Source: Defluviicoccus sp. bin129 (GTDB taxonomy: Bacteria > Pseudomonadota > Alphaproteobacteria > MPNO01). From it: a stretch of 64,000 nucleotides of DNA. The notes beneath the pieces are model-generated. The model was not told the origin of the DNA, did not search any database, and saw only the letters and a program-made list of their open reading frames with translations. Shown here one piece after another: positions 35,304 to 43,613 of the stretch. Every line of letters starts with the position of its first letter. Position 1 is the first letter of the stretch. A program made the position numbers and the translations under genes. The stretch spans positions 27,628-91,627 of the forward strand of contig MPNO01000011.1 in the NCBI GenBank assembly GCA_002239065.1, in the 5' to 3' direction.

Positions 35304-38171
35304 ATGGAGAACGGGCTCACGAGATCGCGTGGCGGCGCGACCGCCCCCGACGACCCGGCGCATCTGCTGCACCTGATCGCGACCCTGTCGCGCGAGCTCC
35401 GTTCCGCGCGCGACACCCCGAACGTTTCCCTCGACAGCAGGCTGGGCGAGGATCTCGGTTTCGACAGCCTGGGGCGGGCCGAGCTGCTGCGGCGCATCGA
35501 GCGGACGTTCTCGGTCAGCCTCCCCGGATCGACGCTGGCGGAAGCCGAAACCCCGGCCGATCTCTGGCGCGCGCTGGAAGCGGCCGGCGCGCCGCGCGGG
35601 CCCGCCGCCCCGCAACCCCGGGAAGATGCGGCGCCGGGTCCGGTCGTGTCGATACCCAGCGCCGCGGCGACCCTGACCGAAATGCTCGACTGGCACGCCG
35701 AAGCGCACCCCGACCGCGTCCACGCCTGGCTCAGGGAACGGGAGGACCATATCGAGACCGTCACATACGCGGAGCTCCGCGAGGCGGCTCTGGCGGTCTC
35801 CGGCGGCATCCTCGACGGCGGAGCGATGCCGGGCGCCCGCGTGGCGTTGATGCTGCCCACCTGCGCCGGGTTCCTGCACGCCTTCTTCGGGATCCTCTAT
35901 GCCGGATGCGTGCCGGTGCCGATCTACCCCCCGGCGCGGCCTTCGCAGCTCGCCGATCATCTGCGCCGTCAAGCCGCGATACTCGCCAACGCGGGAGCCG
36001 AGTTGCTGGTCACCGTGCCGGAGGCGCGGGTTCTCGCGACCTTTCTGCGCTCGCAGGTCGCGAGCCTTCGCGCGGTCGAGACCGTCGAGGGACTCCGCGC
36101 ACGCGGCAGGCCGGAGGCCGCCCCGGCGCGCGGCGCCGGAGACGTCGCCTTTCTGCAGTACACCTCGGGCAGCACCGGCGACCCGAAGGGCGTGGTGCTG
36201 AGCCACGCCAACCTGCTCGCCAACATCCGGGCCATGGGCCGGGCCATGGAAGCCGAGCCCGGCCGCGACGTATTCGTGAGCTGGCTTCCGCTCTACCACG
36301 ACATGGGCCTGATCGGCGCGTGGCTCGGCAGCCTCCATTTCGCGGTGCCGGTTTCGATTTCCTCCCCGCTGGTCTTCCTGGCGCGCCCGGAGAGCTGGCT
36401 GTGGGAGATCCACGCCCGGCGGGCGACGCTTTCGGGCGCGCCCAACTTCGCCTTCGATCTCTGCGTTGAGCGGATCGACGACGCCGCGATCGAGGGGCTC
36501 GACCTGAGTTCGGCCCGTATCGTGGTCAACGGGGCGGAGCCCGTGCGGGCCGCGTCGGTGCGGGCGTTCTGCGCGCGCTTCGCGGCCCATGGCTTCGATC
36601 CCGGGGCGCTCGCCCCGGTCTACGGCCTCGCCGAGAGCAGCGTGGGGCTGGCCTTTCCCCGGCCCGGGCGGGGGCTGCTCGCCGAGCGGATCGACCGGAC
36701 CGGGCTGGCGGAGCGGTTGCGCGCGGTGCCGGTTGCGGCCGGGTACGGCGATGCGGTCGAGGTCGTGGCGTGCGGTTCGCCGCTCCCCGGGCATCAGTTC
36801 CGGGTGGTCGACGAATCCGGCCGCGAAATGCCCGAGCGCCGCCAGGGGAGGCTGCAATTCACCGGTCCCTCGGCGACCGTCGGCTACCACGAGAACGCGG
36901 AGGCGACGCGCGGCCTGTTCGACGGCGACTGGCTCGAGACCGGCGACCTGGCCTACATCGCCGGTGGCGAGGTCTATCCGACGGGCCGGATCAAGGACGT
37001 CATCATACGCGGCGGACGCAACATCCATCCGCATGAGCTGGAAGCCGCCATCGGCGACCTTCCCGGCATCCGGCGCGGCTGCGTCGCGGCCTTCGCGGCC
37101 GCCGGGCCGGACCGCGCCGAGAGGCTGGTGGTGGTCGCCGAAAGCCGCGAGGAGGACGGCGGTGCCCGCGACCGGCTGAGGCGCGGCATCGAGGCGGCGG
37201 CCGTCGACGTCGCGGGCATCGCGCCGGACGATGTCGTCCTCGCGCCGCCGCGCGCGGTGCTCAAGACCTCGAGCGGCAAGATCCGGCGGGCCGCCACCCG
37301 CGCGCGCTATCTGGAGGGCCGCCTCGACGAACCCGGCGCGGCGCCGTGGCGGCAACTGCTCGGGCTCTGGCTCTCGGCGGCTGCGGCCCGGCTTCGCGCC
37401 GGCTTCCGCCTGACGCTCGGCCGCGCCTATGCCGGGTACTGGTGGGCGGTGCTCGTCGCGCTGGCGCTGGCCGTCTGGCCGCTCTCGATCGCGCTGCCCC
37501 GGCGCGCCTGGCGCTGGCGGGTGCTGCATGCGGCGGCGCGCGCCATGCTGAAGCTCACCGGCACGCGGCTGACGGTGAGCGGCGAGACCGTGCCGGACCG
37601 CGGCGCCATCCTGGTCGCCAACCACTGCAGCTATCTCGACAGCCTGGTGCTCGCCGCGGCCCTGCCCGGCGAGACCGCCTTCGTCGCCAAGGCGGAGCTG
37701 GCGCCGCAGCTGTTCGCAGGGACCTTCCTGCGCCGGATCGGCGCGCTGTTCGTGGAGCGGTTCGACGACGCAAGCGGCCGGGGCGATCTGGACGACGTCA
37801 TCGCGGCGGCGCGGGCGGGCCGCCGGCTGGCGGTCTATCCGGAAGGGACGCTGACCCGCCGCCCCGGCCTGCTCGACTTCAAGCTGGGCGCCTTCGCCGC
37901 CGCCGCCGCCGCCAGGGTGCCCGTGGTCCCGGTCGCGCTGCGCGGGACGCGGTCGGTGCTGCGCGGCGGGCAGTGGTTTCCCCGCCCCGGCGCGGTGCAG
38001 GTCACGGTGGGCGCCCGGCTCCTCGCCGAGCAGGATGGGTTCGATGCGGCGATCGCGCTCCGCGACGCCGCGCGGGCGGCGATCCTGGCCGGTTGCGGGG
38101 AGCCGGACCTCGCCGGCGAGGCGACCCTGCTGGAGGACCGCCGAACCGCGCCTCGCCCGCCTTCCACATGA
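35304..38171 (+). CDS. Three-domain fusion: acyl carrier protein - acyl-AMP ligase - PlsC acyltransferase
   Basis: 955 aa. Residues 15-95 form an acyl carrier domain with the phosphopantetheine serine in LGFDSLGRAE (Ser55). Residues 105-670 are an AMP-binding ligase of the FAAL-like group: YTSGSTGDPKG (286-296), SWLPLYHDMGLIG, YGLAESSVG, GDLAYIAGGEVYPTGR. A hydrophobic segment (711-731) is followed by a PlsC acyltransferase with NHCSYLD (773-779) and YPEGT (845-849). The order suggests activation, loading on the fused carrier and transfer to a membrane lipid acceptor by one polypeptide. Product unknown. Confidence 0.9.
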   Translation: MENGLTRSRGGATAPDDPAHLLHLIATLSRELRSARDTPNVSLDSRLGEDLGFDSLGRAELLRRIERTFSVSLPGSTLAEAETPADLWRALEAAGAPRGPAAPQPREDAAPGPVVSIPSAAATLTEMLDWHAEAHPDRVHAWLREREDHIETVTYAELREAALAVSGGILDGGAMPGARVALMLPTCAGFLHAFFGILYAGCVPVPIYPPARPSQLADHLRRQAAILANAGAELLVTVPEARVLATFLRSQVASLRAVETVEGLRARGRPEAAPARGAGDVAFLQYTSGSTGDPKGVVLSHANLLANIRAMGRAMEAEPGRDVFVSWLPLYHDMGLIGAWLGSLHFAVPVSISSPLVFLARPESWLWEIHARRATLSGAPNFAFDLCVERIDDAAIEGLDLSSARIVVNGAEPVRAASVRAFCARFAAHGFDPGALAPVYGLAESSVGLAFPRPGRGLLAERIDRTGLAERLRAVPVAAGYGDAVEVVACGSPLPGHQFRVVDESGREMPERRQGRLQFTGPSATVGYHENAEATRGLFDGDWLETGDLAYIAGGEVYPTGRIKDVIIRGGRNIHPHELEAAIGDLPGIRRGCVAAFAAAGPDRAERLVVVAESREEDGGARDRLRRGIEAAAVDVAGIAPDDVVLAPPRAVLKTSSGKIRRAATRARYLEGRLDEPGAAPWRQLLGLWLSAAAARLRAGFRLTLGRAYAGYWWAVLVALALAVWPLSIALPRRAWRWRVLHAAARAMLKLTGTRLTVSGETVPDRGAILVANHCSYLDSLVLAAALPGETAFVAKAELAPQLFAGTFLRRIGALFVERFDDASGRGDLDDVIAAARAGRRLAVYPEGTLTRRPGLLDFKLGAFAAAAAARVPVVPVALRGTRSVLRGGQWFPRPGAVQVTVGARLLAEQDGFDAAIALRDAARAAILAGCGEPDLAGEATLLEDRRTAPRPPST

Positions 38172-38278
38172 TCCGGCGCGGTGCGAGCGTACGGGTCCGG
38201 GCCAGCGCGAGGACCGGGTTCGACGCCTGGACGCCGCGCGACCGCCGTGTCCCGGCCGAATGACCGGCTGGAGAACGG

Positions 38279-38500
38279 CTCTGTCGGGAGGCGGCGACGG
38301 CGATCCGGGGTCTGATCGCGCGCATCGTGCTGACGCCGGGCGGGAAACGGGGCGAGGCGCATGCCACGCTGCACGGGGACCTCGGGACGATCCTCGAATG
38401 GGCCGCGGAGGGCGACGGCAGGAACCGGGGCGGCACCTCGCCGCCCGGATTGTCGGTCCCGGCTGAAACGGGGACGCGTTTCGGGGTAGATTTGCCGCCT
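38279..38500 (+). pseudogene. Remnant of a serine site-specific recombinase C-terminus
   Basis: One frame encodes AATAIRGLIARIVLTPGGKR then GEAHATLHGDLGTILEWA, the characteristic C-terminal segment of large resolvase/invertase-type recombinases. The catalytic N-terminal domain and the rest of the protein are missing, and an in-frame stop lies just upstream (38261). It fills most of the 353-bp gap between the acyl ligase gene and rpmE. It marks an old mobile element. No start codon or ribosome site is credible. Confidence 0.65.
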
Positions 38501-38524
38501 GCGAGAGTGGGCGTCGACGGCGGC

Positions 38525-38749
38525 TCAGCCGATGCCGAGGTCCTTGAACCGCTTGTTGAACTTCGCGACCTGCCCGCCGGTGTCGACGAGGCGCTGCTGA
38601 CCGCCGGTCCAGGCCGGGTGGGTCTTGGGGTCGATGTCGAGCTTGACGGTGTCGCCTTCCTTGCCGTAGGTCGACCGGGTCGTGTAGGTCGTGCCGTCGG
38701 TCATCACCACGTTGATTTCGTGGTAGTCCGGGTGGGTGTCCTTTTTCAT
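38525..38749 (-). CDS. rpmE: 50S ribosomal protein L31
   Basis: 74 aa, starting [19 protein letters not shown] and ending [16 protein letters not shown], a standard L31. The four zinc-binding cysteines of the C+ form are absent, so this is the zinc-free type. A clear promoter lies upstream. Divergent from the ABC exporter gene. Confidence 0.96.
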   Translation of the reverse strand: MKKDTHPDYHEINVVMTDGTTYTTRSTYGKEGDTVKLDIDPKTHPAWTGGQQRLVDTGGQVAKFNKRFKDLGIG

Positions 38750-38775
38750 CGTCGCGTCTCCGGCGGGGCCGCGGG

Positions 38776-38804
38776 TGTATATCGGAAGGTGATGGGGTTG
38801 ACAA
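38776..38804 (-). promoter_or_regulatory. rpmE promoter
   Basis: Minus strand TTGTCA (38804-38799, five of six), a 17-bp spacer, then TATACA (38781-38776). Predicted transcription start about 20 nt before the rpmE ATG. One of the best sigma-70-like promoters in the window. Confidence 0.6.
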
Positions 38805-38822
38805 GCCTCGGGGGTCCCCGCC

Positions 38823-40625
38823 GTGCGTGACGACGACAGGCCGGGCGAGCCCGCGCGCGGCGACATCCGCAGCCTGCGCGCGCTGATGCCCTGGCTGGCG
38901 CCCTACCGGTCGCGGGTATTCGGCGCCGCGCTGGCGCTGACCGTCGCCGCCGGCTCCGTGCTGGTGCTCGGCCAGGGGCTGCGCGGGCTGATCGACCAGG
39001 GCTTCGGCGCCGGCGACGGGGCGCTGCTCGACCGGGCGCTGGCCGGGCTGTTCGCGGTCATCGCGCTGCTCGCGCTGGCCACGTTCGGGCGGTTCTACCT
39101 GGTCGCCTGGATCGGCGAGCGCGTGGTCTCCGATCTGCGGCGCGCGGTGTTCGACCGGATGCTCGCGCTCAGCCCGTCCTTCTTCGAATCCGCGCGCGTC
39201 GGCGAGGTGCTGTCGCGGCTGACCACCGATACCACGCTGCTCCAGGTGGTGGTCGGCTCGACGGTCTCGGTCGCGCTCAGGAACGTGCTGCTCCTGCTCG
39301 GCGGGACGGTGCTGCTGTTCGTCACCAGCCCGCGGCTCGCCGCGCTGGTGTTCCTCATCGTGCCCGTCGTGGTGCTGCCCATCGTGGTGTTCGGCCGCCG
39401 GGTGCGGCGCCTGTCGCGCGAGAGCCAGGACCGGGTCGCCGACATCTCGGCGCATGGCGAGGAGACGCTGAACGCGATCCGCACCGTCCAGGCGTTCGGC
39501 CACGAGCCGGTCGACGCGCGCCGCTTCGGCGCGCGGGTGAACGATGCGCTGGCGATCGCGCTCCGGCGCAACATGGCGCGCGGGCTGCTGACCGCCTTCG
39601 TCATCGTCACCGTGTTCAGCGCCGTGGGCGTGATCCTGTGGATCGGCGGGCACGACGTGATGGACGGGCGGATTTCGCCGGGCGAGCTCTCGGCCTTCGT
39701 GTTCTACGCCGTGGTGGTCGCGGGCTCGGTCGGCGCGGTCAGCGAGGTGATCGGCGATCTGCAGCGCGCCGCCGGCGCGACCGAGCGCCTGCTCGAGCTG
39801 ATGCGCATCGAGTCCGACATCGCCGCGCCGCCCGTGCCCGCGAAGCTGCCCGACCCGCCGGCCGGCGCGATCGCCTTCGAGGCGGTCCGTTTCCACTACC
39901 CCTCGCGCCCCGACGCCGCCGCGCTCGACGGGGTGAGCTTCGACATCGCGCCCGGCGAGCGGGTCGCCCTGGTGGGCCCGTCGGGCGCCGGCAAGTCGAC
40001 CGTGTTCGAGCTCCTGCTGAGGTTCTACGACCCGGCGGCGGGGCGGGCGCGGTTCGACGGCGTCGACCTGTGCGACGCCGACCCGGCGGCGCTCCGCGCG
40101 CGCATCGGCCTGGTCGCGCAGGAGCCCTTCGTGTTCTCCGCCGATGCCTGGGACAACATCCGCTACGGCCGGCCCGGCGCCACCGACGCGGAGGTGCGCG
40201 AGGCCGCCGAGGCCGCCGCCGCTGCCGGGTTCCTCGACGCCCTGCCGCGGGGCTTCGACACCTTCCTCGGCGAGAAGGGGGTGCGCCTGTCGGGCGGGCA
40301 GCGCCAGCGCATAGCCATCGCGCGGGCGCTGCTGCGCGACCCGGCGCTGCTGCTGCTCGACGAGGCGACCAGCGCGCTCGATTCCGAGAGCGAGCGCGTG
40401 GTCCAGGACGCGCTCGACCGGCTGATGGCCGCGCGCACCACGCTGGTGATCGCGCACCGGCTCGCCACGGTCCAGGCGGCCGACCGGATCATCGTGCTCG
40501 ACCGCGGGCGGATCGACGCGATCGGCGCCCACGGGGAACTGCTCCGGACCAGCGCGCTCTACGCCCGGCTCGCCGCGCTCCAGTTCGGCGACCCGGCGGA
40601 GGAGGCCCGCCTCAGCGCTGGGTGA
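38823..40625 (+). CDS. MsbA-like ABC exporter (permease-ATPase fusion)
   Basis: 600 aa from a GTG at 38823. N-terminal ABC transmembrane domain of six helices (about 30-320), then the ATPase with Walker [13 protein letters not shown]-loop VAQEPFVFS, signature [16 protein letters not shown], Walker [13 protein letters not shown] and H-loop IAHRLATV. Half-transporter that would dimerise in the inner membrane; lipid or drug export is likely but not certain. The last codons (LSAG and stop) lie inside the 55-bp repeat at the cassette edge, so its 3' end overlapped the convergent OmpA-like gene before insertion. Confidence 0.94.
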   Translation: MRDDDRPGEPARGDIRSLRALMPWLAPYRSRVFGAALALTVAAGSVLVLGQGLRGLIDQGFGAGDGALLDRALAGLFAVIALLALATFGRFYLVAWIGERVVSDLRRAVFDRMLALSPSFFESARVGEVLSRLTTDTTLLQVVVGSTVSVALRNVLLLLGGTVLLFVTSPRLAALVFLIVPVVVLPIVVFGRRVRRLSRESQDRVADISAHGEETLNAIRTVQAFGHEPVDARRFGARVNDALAIALRRNMARGLLTAFVIVTVFSAVGVILWIGGHDVMDGRISPGELSAFVFYAVVVAGSVGAVSEVIGDLQRAAGATERLLELMRIESDIAAPPVPAKLPDPPAGAIAFEAVRFHYPSRPDAAALDGVSFDIAPGERVALVGPSGAGKSTVFELLLRFYDPAAGRARFDGVDLCDADPAALRARIGLVAQEPFVFSADAWDNIRYGRPGATDAEVREAAEAAAAAGFLDALPRGFDTFLGEKGVRLSGGQRQRIAIARALLRDPALLLLDEATSALDSESERVVQDALDRLMAARTTLVIAHRLATVQAADRIIVLDRGRIDAIGAHGELLRTSALYARLAALQFGDPAEEARLSAG

Positions 40626-40663
40626 GCTTGAACTCGATGCGGCGGTTGCGGCGAAAGGCGGCG
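40609..40663. repeat. 55-bp direct repeat, left edge of SDH-protease cassette
   Basis: Identical at 54 of 55 positions to 42135-42189. On the minus strand it encodes [14 protein letters not shown] and stop, the C-terminus of the OmpA-like protein. Adjacent codons (ADPGSSSA) are diverged homologues of IDPGSTVA in the intact gene, so this is a displaced copy of a related gene end. Confidence 0.8.
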
Positions 40664-40910
40664 CTCGAACTGCCGGGATCCGCCCTTCGATACGATCCTT
40701 TGGGGCTCCACACGGCGCGAGAATACGATGTGGCGAAAAAGGGACTTATGTCGGAAAGCACCGAACCCGCTCGGATGAATTGAGTCGTCCTCCGGCGACC
40801 GCCCGCCGGATTATGCCTTTCGGCTTGAGGGCGATTCATATATTCAACTTGGGATTGCCTCGCTGGAGTCGACAATCTAGCGTTTTCGCAGCTCGCAGGG
40901 AGTGCCGAGG

Positions 40911-41210
40911 ATGAACAGGGAACGGAGAAGAGTCGCAGACCCGGCGGTCCACCGGCCAGGCAACGCCGAACTCGGAGAGAACGCGAGCATGGACGCCGGG
41001 CCGGGCGCCTCGGCGAGAGAAATGGCGAACACTGGAGTCGATGCGGTCAGGAAGATCTCCGAAGTCCTGCGCCCGAAGGGCGGCAACGAGGTGCCGGTAA
41101 ACTCTCACGTGGTGCCTGCCCGGATCGACCCCAAGCCGGACTACGATGCCATGCATCGTATTGCATCCGGCGAACCGGACGACCCAAAGGAGTTCGTCGA
41201 ACGCAAGTAA
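40911..41210 (+). CDS. Small uncharacterised protein in cassette
   Basis: 99 aa from the ATG at 40911, which has GGGAG eight bases upstream. I do not recognise it. It is hydrophilic, with an acidic and proline-containing C-terminus (PKPDYDAMHRIASGEPDDP). Its stop is 4 bp before the protease gene start, so the two are likely co-translated and may act as a pair. A later ATG at 40989 is possible. Confidence 0.6.
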   Translation: MNRERRRVADPAVHRPGNAELGENASMDAGPGASAREMANTGVDAVRKISEVLRPKGGNEVPVNSHVVPARIDPKPDYDAMHRIASGEPDDPKEFVERK

Positions 41211-41214
41211 GAAG

Positions 41215-42036
41215 ATGGATCAGTTTCCTCGGTCGTCGACTGTCCCGACGCAATCGCCCATCTTCTGGGTCGGCCAAAAGGATCGCTACCTTCGACAGCT
41301 CTTGATCCGCGACATCGAGACCCTGACCGGGCGTCGGTTGCTGGTGTATTACGCCAACCGTTTCCTCGGCGCGGAAATCAACCAGCGTGATCGCGATTAC
41401 TTCGTCGAACTGTTTGGCGACGTCAATGGTGAGGCTTGCGATCTATTCATCGAAACTTCTGGCGGCGACACCGATGCGACTGAAGGATTGATCCACCTGA
41501 TTCAAGACCTGGCACCCGATCTGCGAGTGATTGTTCCCAACGCGGCAAAGAGCAACGGCACTTTACTGAGTTTGGCGGCAAGAGAAATTGTAATGGGACC
41601 TTCCTCGGAATTGGGGCCCATCGAGCCTAGCCTGGCGGGCATTCCTTCATCGGTGTTGATGGAACCGCAAATGGCGCAGCAGAATTTCGCGCTACACAAA
41701 CTGGGCATGTTCGCCTACGAGCACAGCAAACAGATTGCCTATCGCCTTCTCTCATCCGGAATGATGGAATCCCGAACGCCTGAAGAGGTCAAAGCCGTCG
41801 TCGACCAACGTGCTGGCCGGGAAACCTACAAATCGCACGGATCGGCGATCAACCATCGAGAAGCGCAAAATATAGGTCTGAGAATCCGCTACCTTCCGGA
41901 TGGTGACGAGGTCTGGTCGCGCATATGGCTGCTCTACTGCATGTATGACTTCGACTCGCACCGCACGGGGCTGCAAAAGATTTACGAAGGACGCTCCCGC
42001 AGCACTCAAGTCGCGGCACCGCCGGCCGACCCATAA
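41215..42036 (+). CDS. SDH family Clp-fold serine proteinase
   Basis: 273 aa. IFWVGQKDRYLRQLLIRDIE at the N-terminus, then LFIETSGGDTDATEGLIHLI, VPNAAKSNGTLLSLAAREIV and MGPSSELGPIEPSL match the SDH_protease family (ClpP/crotonase fold, PF01972), with the putative nucleophile Ser in AKSNGT. No signal peptide or clear membrane helix. It is preceded by the 99-aa gene at 4 bp. Known prokaryotic members are poorly studied. Placement in a mobile cassette suggests an accessory, perhaps defensive or stress role, which is inference. Confidence 0.85.
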   Translation: MDQFPRSSTVPTQSPIFWVGQKDRYLRQLLIRDIETLTGRRLLVYYANRFLGAEINQRDRDYFVELFGDVNGEACDLFIETSGGDTDATEGLIHLIQDLAPDLRVIVPNAAKSNGTLLSLAAREIVMGPSSELGPIEPSLAGIPSSVLMEPQMAQQNFALHKLGMFAYEHSKQIAYRLLSSGMMESRTPEEVKAVVDQRAGRETYKSHGSAINHREAQNIGLRIRYLPDGDEVWSRIWLLYCMYDFDSHRTGLQKIYEGRSRSTQVAAPPADP

Positions 42037-42134
42037 GAGACCGAAGCCGTTTTCCTGTCGTCGAGCGAACAATTCGGGACATCGTCTCGACCGTGTCTCG
42101 GCTCCGCCCGGCAACGGCGTGGCCGGAAGCGCGG

Positions 42135-42189
42135 GCCTCAGCGCTGGGTGAGCTTGAACTCGATGCGGCGGTTGCGGCGGAAGGCGGCG
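42135..42189. repeat. 55-bp direct repeat, right edge of SDH-protease cassette
   Basis: Partner of 40609-40663. Forms the 3' end of the intact OmpA-like gene. Confidence 0.8.
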
Positions 42190-43604
42190 ACGGTGCTGCC
42201 CGGGTCGATCGGCTGGAACTCGCCGAACCCGGTGGCCGCGAGCCGGGCGGCCGGAACGCCCTGGTCGATCAGGTATTTGACCACCGCCACCGCGCGCCCG
42301 GTGGACAGCTCCCAGTTCGACGGGTAGGCCGGGGTCGAGATCGGGATCCGGTCGGTGTGGCCGTCGACCCGGAGCACCCAGTTGATTTCGGTCGGAATCT
42401 TCGCCGATATCTCCGTGATCGTCCTGGCCAGCTTGTCGATCTGGTCGCGCCCGCCGGGCTGCAGCGTCGCCTGGCCGGAGGGGAACAGCACCTCGGACTG
42501 GAACACGAAGCGGTCGCCCACGATGCGCACGTCGCGGCGGTCGCCGAGCGCCTGCTTGAGCCGGCCGAAGAACTCCGAGCGGAAGCTCGCGAGCTCCTGC
42601 ACCTTGCTGGCGAGCGCCGCGTTGAGCCGCTGCGAGAGGTTGACGATCTGGATGCCCTTGGCCTCGGCCTCGAGCTCCGAGGCCTCCAGCGCCGCCTCGA
42701 TGCGGGCGAGCTGCTGGCGCAGCGCCGCGATCTGGAGGTTGAGAAGCCGCACCTGCTCCTGCGCCTCGCGCGAGACGGCCTGCTCGGCGCCAAGCGCCTC
42801 CTCGGTCTGGGTGACGCGCGCGCCGAGGTCGCGCAGGCGCACGTCGCGCGCGTCGATCTCGCGCTGCGCGAGCCGGGTCCGTTCCTCGGCCGAGGCGAGC
42901 TCGGCGGCGAGCTCCTTGGACCGGTCGCGCAGCGCGCCGGCCTCCCGCGTCCTCTCCTCCAGCGAGCCCTTCAGCGCGCCGGCCTCCCGCGTCCTCTCTT
43001 CCAGCGAGCCCTTCAGCGCGGCGACCTCCTGCGACTGGGCGCGCAGCGTGTCGTCGAGCTCGGCGACCCTCTTCTCCAGCGTGTCGCGGACCTCGCGCAG
43101 GGCGGCGATGTCGCGCTCGAGGCTGACGATGCTGCGCAGCTGGAGCTCGATCTTCTCGCGGTCCGCGCCGATCGTCTTGTAGGCGTCCTCCAGCGCGGCG
43201 GCGGACTTCTCCGCGGTGACCTTGAGCGCGTCGCGCTCGGCGGTGAGCGCCGCGACCTCGTCGCTCAGCCGGTCGCGCTCCGGGAGCAGCGCCGCGAGCT
43301 GGCTCGACAGCCTGTCGCGCTCGGCGGACAGCGTGCCGAGCTGGAGCTGGATCTGCGACAGCGTGCTCTCCAGCTCGGCCTTCTCCGCCTCTTCGAGGGA
43401 CAGCATCTCGGTGAGCTGCGCGATCTCCCGGTTGAGCCGGTCGAGCGCCCGGTCGCGCCCGCTCAGGATCTCGCTCAGGAAATACTGCGCCAGGGTGAAC
43501 ACCATCAGGAGGAAGATGACGATGATCAGCAACGCCGCCAGCGCGTCGACGAAGCCGGGCCAGATATCGGCCCCGGAGTGCTGCCTGGTCCTGCCGACGG
43601 CCAT
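42138..43604 (-). CDS. MotB/OmpA-like peptidoglycan-binding stator protein with long coiled coil
   Basis: 488 aa. One transmembrane helix near the N-terminus (FVDALAALLIIVIFLLMVF, about 18-36), a long coiled coil (about 50-330) and a C-terminal OmpA domain with LRVDGHTDRIPI and [14 protein letters not shown]. Paired with the MotA/TolQ-like gene 9 bp upstream, it resembles a proton-driven stator. The coiled coil holds a perfect 14-residue duplication (SLEERTREAGAL twice). A mobile cassette has inserted at its 3' end without damaging it. Confidence 0.87.
   Translation of the reverse strand: MAVGRTRQHSGADIWPGFVDALAALLIIVIFLLMVFTLAQYFLSEILSGRDRALDRLNREIAQLTEMLSLEEAEKAELESTLSQIQLQLGTLSAERDRLSSQLAALLPERDRLSDEVAALTAERDALKVTAEKSAAALEDAYKTIGADREKIELQLRSIVSLERDIAALREVRDTLEKRVAELDDTLRAQSQEVAALKGSLEERTREAGALKGSLEERTREAGALRDRSKELAAELASAEERTRLAQREIDARDVRLRDLGARVTQTEEALGAEQAVSREAQEQVRLLNLQIAALRQQLARIEAALEASELEAEAKGIQIVNLSQRLNAALASKVQELASFRSEFFGRLKQALGDRRDVRIVGDRFVFQSEVLFPSGQATLQPGGRDQIDKLARTITEISAKIPTEINWVLRVDGHTDRIPISTPAYPSNWELSTGRAVAVVKYLIDQGVPAARLAATGFGEFQPIDPGSTVAAFRRNRRIEFKLTQR
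42931..43014. repeat. 42-bp tandem repeat in the stator coiled coil
   Basis: Two adjacent 42-bp units (42931-42972 and 42973-43014) that differ at about one base, encoding the 14-residue unit GSLEERTREAGALK/R. Period 14 keeps the heptad register, so it is a genuine coding repeat unlike the poly-C artefacts. Confidence 0.75.
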
Positions 43605-43613
43605 CTTGCCGGC

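Larger units (their letters stand above)
40664..42134. mobile_element. Gene cassette bounded by 55-bp repeats (SDH protease plus small protein)
   Basis: About 1.47 kb between the repeats, with lower GC and different codon use than the flanks. It holds a 99-aa and a 273-aa gene in tandem and no recombinase. The intact OmpA-like gene keeps its 3' end at the right repeat, while the left repeat is a displaced tail. This is the pattern left by integration into a gene 3' end. The region 40664-40910 before the first gene has no coding sequence I can support, apart from a REP-like fragment CGCCCTTCGATACG at 40681. Confidence 0.6.

Noticed and set aside
35253..40532. Very long minus-strand open frame opposite the acyl ligase and ABC exporter
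   Set aside because: Antisense shadow; no domains, and the plus strand holds complete conserved proteins.
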